Source: JAQVEM01 sp964603595 (GTDB lineage Bacteria > Actinomycetota > Humimicrobiia > Humimicrobiales > Humimicrobiaceae). Taken from it: a stretch of DNA of 64,000 bases. The DNA lies in NCBI GenBank assembly GCA_964603595.1, contig CAZRVN010000001.1:62001-126000 (forward strand), read 5' to 3'. This document shows, piece after piece, positions 60,627-64,000 of the stretch. The notes below the pieces were generated by a model, which was not told the DNA's origin, searched no databases, and saw only the letters and a program-made list of their open reading frames with translations. How positions within the stretch are numbered: the first letter of the stretch is position 1; every line of letters begins with the position of its first letter. The position numbers and the translations under genes are program-made.

Positions 60627-61961
60627 ATGAGTTATGTCCAGGATATTTTTAAAAGTGTTTTAGAGAAGAATCCAAATGAGGTGGAATTCCATCAGGCAGT
60701 AAAAGAAGTACTTACGTCAATACAGGGTGTATTTGAAATTCATCCTGAATATAAAGAATGTGGTATTTTGGAAAGGATTGTGGAGCCAGAAAGGCAGATT
60801 ATGTTCAGGGTCCCCTGGGTAGATGATAAAGGTAAGGTTAATGTTAACCGTGGGTACAGGGTTCAGTTTAATAGTGCTATAGGACCTTATAAGGGAGGTA
60901 TAAGACTCCACCCTTCAGTAAATCTTGGAATAATCAAGTTTCTTGGTTTTGAGCAGATATTTAAAAATTCCCTTACAGGATTCAGTATAGGTGGTGGAAA
61001 AGGGGGAAGCGACTTTGATCCAAAAGGTAAATCAGAATCAGAGATTATGAGATTCTGCCAGAGTTTTATGACAGAGTTATTTAGGCATATTGGTCCTTCT
61101 ACCGATGTACCGGCAGGAGATATTGGCACCGGTGCGAGAGAAATAGGGTATATGTTCGGGCAGTATAAAAAAATAAAAAATGTTTTTGAAGGTGTCCTGA
61201 CCGGTAAGAGTCTGGAGTATGGCGGTAGCATATTAAGAAAAGAGGCAACAGGTTATGGCCTTGTGTATCTTATAAACAATATGCTGGAGAAAAAGGGTAA
61301 GCATATTAAGGGGGCGAAAGTTATTATTTCTGGATCAGGAAATGTAGCAATATATGCCCACCAGAAAGTTAAAGAAATGGGCGGAACCGTAGTTGCCATG
61401 AGTGATTCAAAGGGCTTTATTTATGACCCTGATGGTCTGGATTTAGGTGAAATAAAAGAAATAAAGGAAATAAATAAGGGTAGGATTTCAGAGTACAGTG
61501 ATAAATACCCGAATACTGAGTTTAAAGAAAAATCCAGGGATATCTGGAAAATTAAATGTGATATTGCGCTCCCCTGTGCAACACAAAATGAAATAAACTC
61601 TGAAAACGCAGAAATTATGGTTAATAATAGCTGCTATGCTGTTGGTGAGGGTGCAAATATGCCCTGTACACCGGATGCAGTAAAGATATTTCTTGAAAAT
61701 AAAATAATGTATGCTCCGGGGAAAGCTGCGAATGCCGGTGGAGTTGCAGTATCGGCTCTGGAGATGAGCCAGAATAGCATGAGGTTACAGTGGACAGCTG
61801 AAGAGGTAGATAAAAAGCTTCAGGAGATAATGGCAGGGATTTTAAATAATATAAGTAAAACAGCTAAAGAATACGGGGATGAAAATAATTTTGTGCTGGG
61901 TGCTAATGTTGCAGGATTTTTAAAAGTAGCAAATGCTATGATGGCACAGGGCATTATTTAG
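60627..61961 (+). CDS. gdhA: Glutamate dehydrogenase, class I hexameric
   Basis: A 444-residue enzyme that aminates 2-oxoglutarate, of the ~450-residue NADP-type family. It has RGYRVQFNSAIGPYKGGIRLHPSVN, the catalytic Lys in GGGKGGSDFDPKGKS, and PAGDIGTGAREIGYMFGQY. The Rossmann loop GSGNVAIYA lies in the second domain. The ending LGANVAGFLKVANAMMAQG fits the family. AGAAGGAGA lies 6-7 nt before the ATG. It stands alone after tRNA-Cys. NADP is the likely cofactor by family length and motifs, but it is not proven. Confidence 0.95.
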   Translation: MSYVQDIFKSVLEKNPNEVEFHQAVKEVLTSIQGVFEIHPEYKECGILERIVEPERQIMFRVPWVDDKGKVNVNRGYRVQFNSAIGPYKGGIRLHPSVNLGIIKFLGFEQIFKNSLTGFSIGGGKGGSDFDPKGKSESEIMRFCQSFMTELFRHIGPSTDVPAGDIGTGAREIGYMFGQYKKIKNVFEGVLTGKSLEYGGSILRKEATGYGLVYLINNMLEKKGKHIKGAKVIISGSGNVAIYAHQKVKEMGGTVVAMSDSKGFIYDPDGLDLGEIKEIKEINKGRISEYSDKYPNTEFKEKSRDIWKIKCDIALPCATQNEINSENAEIMVNNSCYAVGEGANMPCTPDAVKIFLENKIMYAPGKAANAGGVAVSALEMSQNSMRLQWTAEEVDKKLQEIMAGILNNISKTAKEYGDENNFVLGANVAGFLKVANAMMAQGII

Positions 61962-62055
61962 TAATAATAAAGGTTAAAATTTTTAAAGTTAATTCGTAGG
62001 AATATGTTAGTGTATTAAATATATTGCTGATACAAATTTTTCCCGTTTTTAAACC

Positions 62056-62082
62056 TTATACTTGAAATAGTATAAATTATTA
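62056..62082 (+). terminator. Possible AT-only hairpin terminator after gdhA
   Basis: TTATACT (62056-62062) and AGTATAA (62069-62075) form a 7-bp A/T stem with a 6-nt loop. It is followed by ATTATTATTTTTTT. The stem is weak, so this could equally be a small palindromic operator. Confidence 0.35.
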
Positions 62083-62155
62083 TTTTTTTGTATAATATAG
62101 AAATGTAATTATAAAAGGTTTTATTATAATATTAATAAAATTGAGGTTTTAAAAA

Positions 62156-62815
62156 ATGGATAAAAGCTTTAAAAGTATTAGGAGAAGACGTAGTCATAAG
62201 TTTTTTAAGGACTTTAGCTATAGATTTATAAAATTAAAATATTTTGTAATGATAGCTGTAGCCATGCTTCTTGAGATAATTACCCTTATTATATATATGT
62301 TTAATAATGAGGAAATTATTGAATTTGACCTTATGACAGCCAGTGTCTTATACGGGGTAACAAGCTTGGTTATAATAGTATTTGCTATAGTTTCTTTAAT
62401 ACTTATAAAAACTGATAAATCCAGGGATAAGAAGATATTGGATAGATTTAATAAATTTAAGAACAATTATAAAAAACTTGACAGTGAATATTCATGCGAA
62501 ATAGATAATCTTGTCAGTAGTTTTGATAAAGAGAGGGAAAACATCGAGGAAAAAGTTGGTTATGCCAGAAAAATTGAAGAGAAATACAACGAATTTATTA
62601 AAGATTTTTCAAAAATAGAAATACCTTCATTTTTAAGGGATGCTTTTAGTTATAAGCTGGATAGTCTTGAAAAAGAAAAATTATTTTTCAACAGATTTTC
62701 TTCACTGAAAGATATGGAAGAGCTGGGTAAGATTAATCTGGAATCAGATTTGGCGAATAGTGATTTCTTAAAGGAAATCGATAGTATCGAAAAGAAATTA
62801 AAGATAATAGCATAA
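62156..62815 (+). CDS. Two-TM coiled-coil protein of unknown function
   Basis: A 219-residue protein I do not recognise. It has a basic N-terminus (RRRRSHKFF), then TM1 (about 30-50, YFVMIAVAMLLEIITLIIYMF) and a short acidic loop. TM2 follows (about 64-86, LYGVTSLVIIVFAIVSLILI). A long charged helical part (90-215) has heptad-like patterns such as NLVSSFDKERENIEEKVGYARKIEEK. Both ends should be cytoplasmic. It lies 26 nt upstream of the PAS-GGDEF-HD-GYP gene and is probably in the same operon, so a signalling or structural partner role is possible but unproven. Confidence 0.65.
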   Translation: MDKSFKSIRRRRSHKFFKDFSYRFIKLKYFVMIAVAMLLEIITLIIYMFNNEEIIEFDLMTASVLYGVTSLVIIVFAIVSLILIKTDKSRDKKILDRFNKFKNNYKKLDSEYSCEIDNLVSSFDKERENIEEKVGYARKIEEKYNEFIKDFSKIEIPSFLRDAFSYKLDSLEKEKLFFNRFSSLKDMEELGKINLESDLANSDFLKEIDSIEKKLKIIA

Positions 62816-62841
62816 TATTTTATAGAATAGCTTGAATAGAT

Positions 62842-64000
62842 ATGGAAGAAAATAAAAAAATTAAAGAGCAGCTGCTTTCCGAGCTGGAGAAATTACGAAA
62901 TATAATAGATGAGTATGAAGTTGAAGCTCCAAAGACTGATTTAAAACAATCAGAAAAAACGCTGGAAGAAAGCCGTGATAAATATAATATTTTAATTAAC
63001 ACCGCGCCTTTTGGAATAATTACTATTGATGAAAAAGGTGTTGTAACATCATGCAATAGTAGGATATTGGATTTTCTCGGTCAATCTAAGAAAGAAGTAG
63101 TAGGAAAGCATTTCACAGAACAGAAGTTTTTAAGTGAAGAAGATATACCCCGCTACCTTAAAATATTTTCTTTTGCCCTGAGCGGCAGGGAGGGAACACC
63201 TTTCGAAATTTCCGGCCAGGACAAGAAGGGTAATGATTTCTTTGGAGAAGTTTATTACGGTCTTATTAAGAAAGATGGAAAAGTAAAATATATCCAGATA
63301 TTAATAAATGATATAACCAGAAGAAAAAAAGCTGAAGGAAGATTAAGGTATATAAGGTTCCACGATAACTTAACAGGGTTATATAACAGGAGTTATTTTG
63401 AGGAGGAAATAGAAAGACTTGATGTTGATAGACAGCTGCCTCTTAGCTTTATTGTTGGCGATGTAAGTGGTTTAAAGATAATAAATGATACTTATGGTAA
63501 TAAAGAGGGAGATAGAGTCTTAAAAACAGTAGCAATGGCTTTAAGAGAATGCTGCAGAAAGGAAGATATAATATCACGGTGGGGCGAGGATGAATTTTCA
63601 ATACTCCTGCCCAGAACTACAGCAGAGGAGGCAGGGAAAATATTAACCAGGATTAAGGATTCATGTAAGAATCAGAAAAAGACTGAAGCAAGCTTTGATT
63701 TTGCTATTGGAAAATCTACAAAGGAAAGTCCCGAGCAGGTTATACAGGATATTATAAGAGAAGCTAAAGATGAGATGTATAAGAACAAATTATTTGAATT
63801 TAAGAGTATACCCGATTCTGTTATATCATCACTTATAGATTCCCTGCTGCAGACCAGCTTTGAGACACGGGAGCATGGGAAGAGAGTTAGAAAAATGGCA
63901 TTGAAAATGGGTAAGTCTTTAGGATTACCAAAAAGTAAACTGGATGAGTTATCAGTTCTTGCTGACCTGCATGACCTGGGTAAAATAGCCATACCTGACG
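62842..64000 (+). CDS. PAS-GGDEF-HD-GYP signalling protein, 5' part
   Basis: 386 residues are visible; the gene runs off the window. A short coiled coil (1-45) is followed by a PAS domain (about 48-165: NTAPFGIITIDEKG). A GGDEF domain (about 175-330) has HDNLTGLYNRSYFEEE, GDVSGLKIINDTYG and signature GEDEF at 248-252 (second Gly replaced by Glu). The beginning of an HD-GYP phosphodiesterase shows REHGKRVRKMALKMG and HDLGKIAIPD (His 377, Asp 378). It would make and/or break cyclic di-GMP in response to a PAS ligand. There is no TM span; its membrane link may be the upstream two-TM protein. Whether the altered GEDEF is active is open. Confidence 0.9.
   Translation, partial: MEENKKIKEQLLSELEKLRNIIDEYEVEAPKTDLKQSEKTLEESRDKYNILINTAPFGIITIDEKGVVTSCNSRILDFLGQSKKEVVGKHFTEQKFLSEEDIPRYLKIFSFALSGREGTPFEISGQDKKGNDFFGEVYYGLIKKDGKVKYIQILINDITRRKKAEGRLRYIRFHDNLTGLYNRSYFEEEIERLDVDRQLPLSFIVGDVSGLKIINDTYGNKEGDRVLKTVAMALRECCRKEDIISRWGEDEFSILLPRTTAEEAGKILTRIKDSCKNQKKTEASFDFAIGKSTKESPEQVIQDIIREAKDEMYKNKLFEFKSIPDSVISSLIDSLLQTSFETREHGKRVRKMALKMGKSLGLPKSKLDELSVLADLHDLGKIAIPD

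Overview
The window is an AT-rich bacterial chromosome segment. It is densely packed and mostly on the + strand, and it reads as a housekeeping core with one small accessory island near 15-18.7 kb. The order polA-rpsA-coaE-uvrB-uvrA-uvrC-(holin-like protein)-rapZ-gap-pgk-tpiA-gpmI-secG matches the arrangement known from Actinobacteria. The strong A/T bias, TTG/GTG/ATA starts, short HisG plus HisZ, and a membrane pyrophosphatase do not fit typical high-GC members. My best guess is a deep-branching, probably anaerobic actinobacterial lineage of the Humimicrobiia/OPB41 kind. That placement is inference and cannot be proven from this window.

Layout. (1) 1-9.3 kb: amino-acid biosynthesis: ilvB (3' end), ilvN, a class V aminotransferase, serA, leuA, leuC, leuD, cimA. 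ilvC, ilvD and leuB are not in the visible part. (2) 9.4-14.8 kb, minus strand: a peptide-type ABC importer (lipoprotein, two permeases, one fused double ATPase) ending in a TrmO-like gene, driven by a promoter that overlaps an 8-bp inverted repeat. (3) 14.9-18.7 kb: a Panacea-type toxin-antitoxin pair with a probably leaderless mRNA, a decayed HicB fragment, an alpha/beta hydrolase, a GNAT enzyme overlapping a membrane-protein remnant, and yjbQ. (4) 18.9-29.6 kb: K+-dependent-type membrane pyrophosphatase, a lone PilB-type ATPase, dnaE, then an opine-dehydrogenase-like gene overlapping a fused B12-binding/glutamate-mutase-like gene. (5) 29.7-36.3 kb: hisZ-hisG-hisB-hisH-hisA-hisF-hisIE and pfkA. 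(6) 36.4-55.8 kb: tRNA-Leu(CAA), a gene-free stretch with two promoter/terminator units, polA, rpsA, coaE (apparently starting on ATA), uvrBAC, rapZ, and lower glycolysis through secG. (7) 55.8-64 kb: a circularly permuted substrate-binding lipoprotein, tRNA-Leu(GAG), a TPR protein, an AmrS-like radical SAM enzyme, tRNA-Cys(GCA), gdhA, an unknown two-TM coiled-coil protein, and a PAS-GGDEF-HD-GYP protein cut by the window end.

The best candidates for something undescribed are the opine-dehydrogenase/B12-mutase pair (26.8-29.6 kb), the permuted binding protein (56.2-57.9 kb), the Panacea toxin-antitoxin locus with its repeated half-sites (14.9-16.1 kb), and the short transcription units upstream of polA (36.7-37.1 kb). 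No insertion sequence, prophage, CRISPR array or rRNA was seen.
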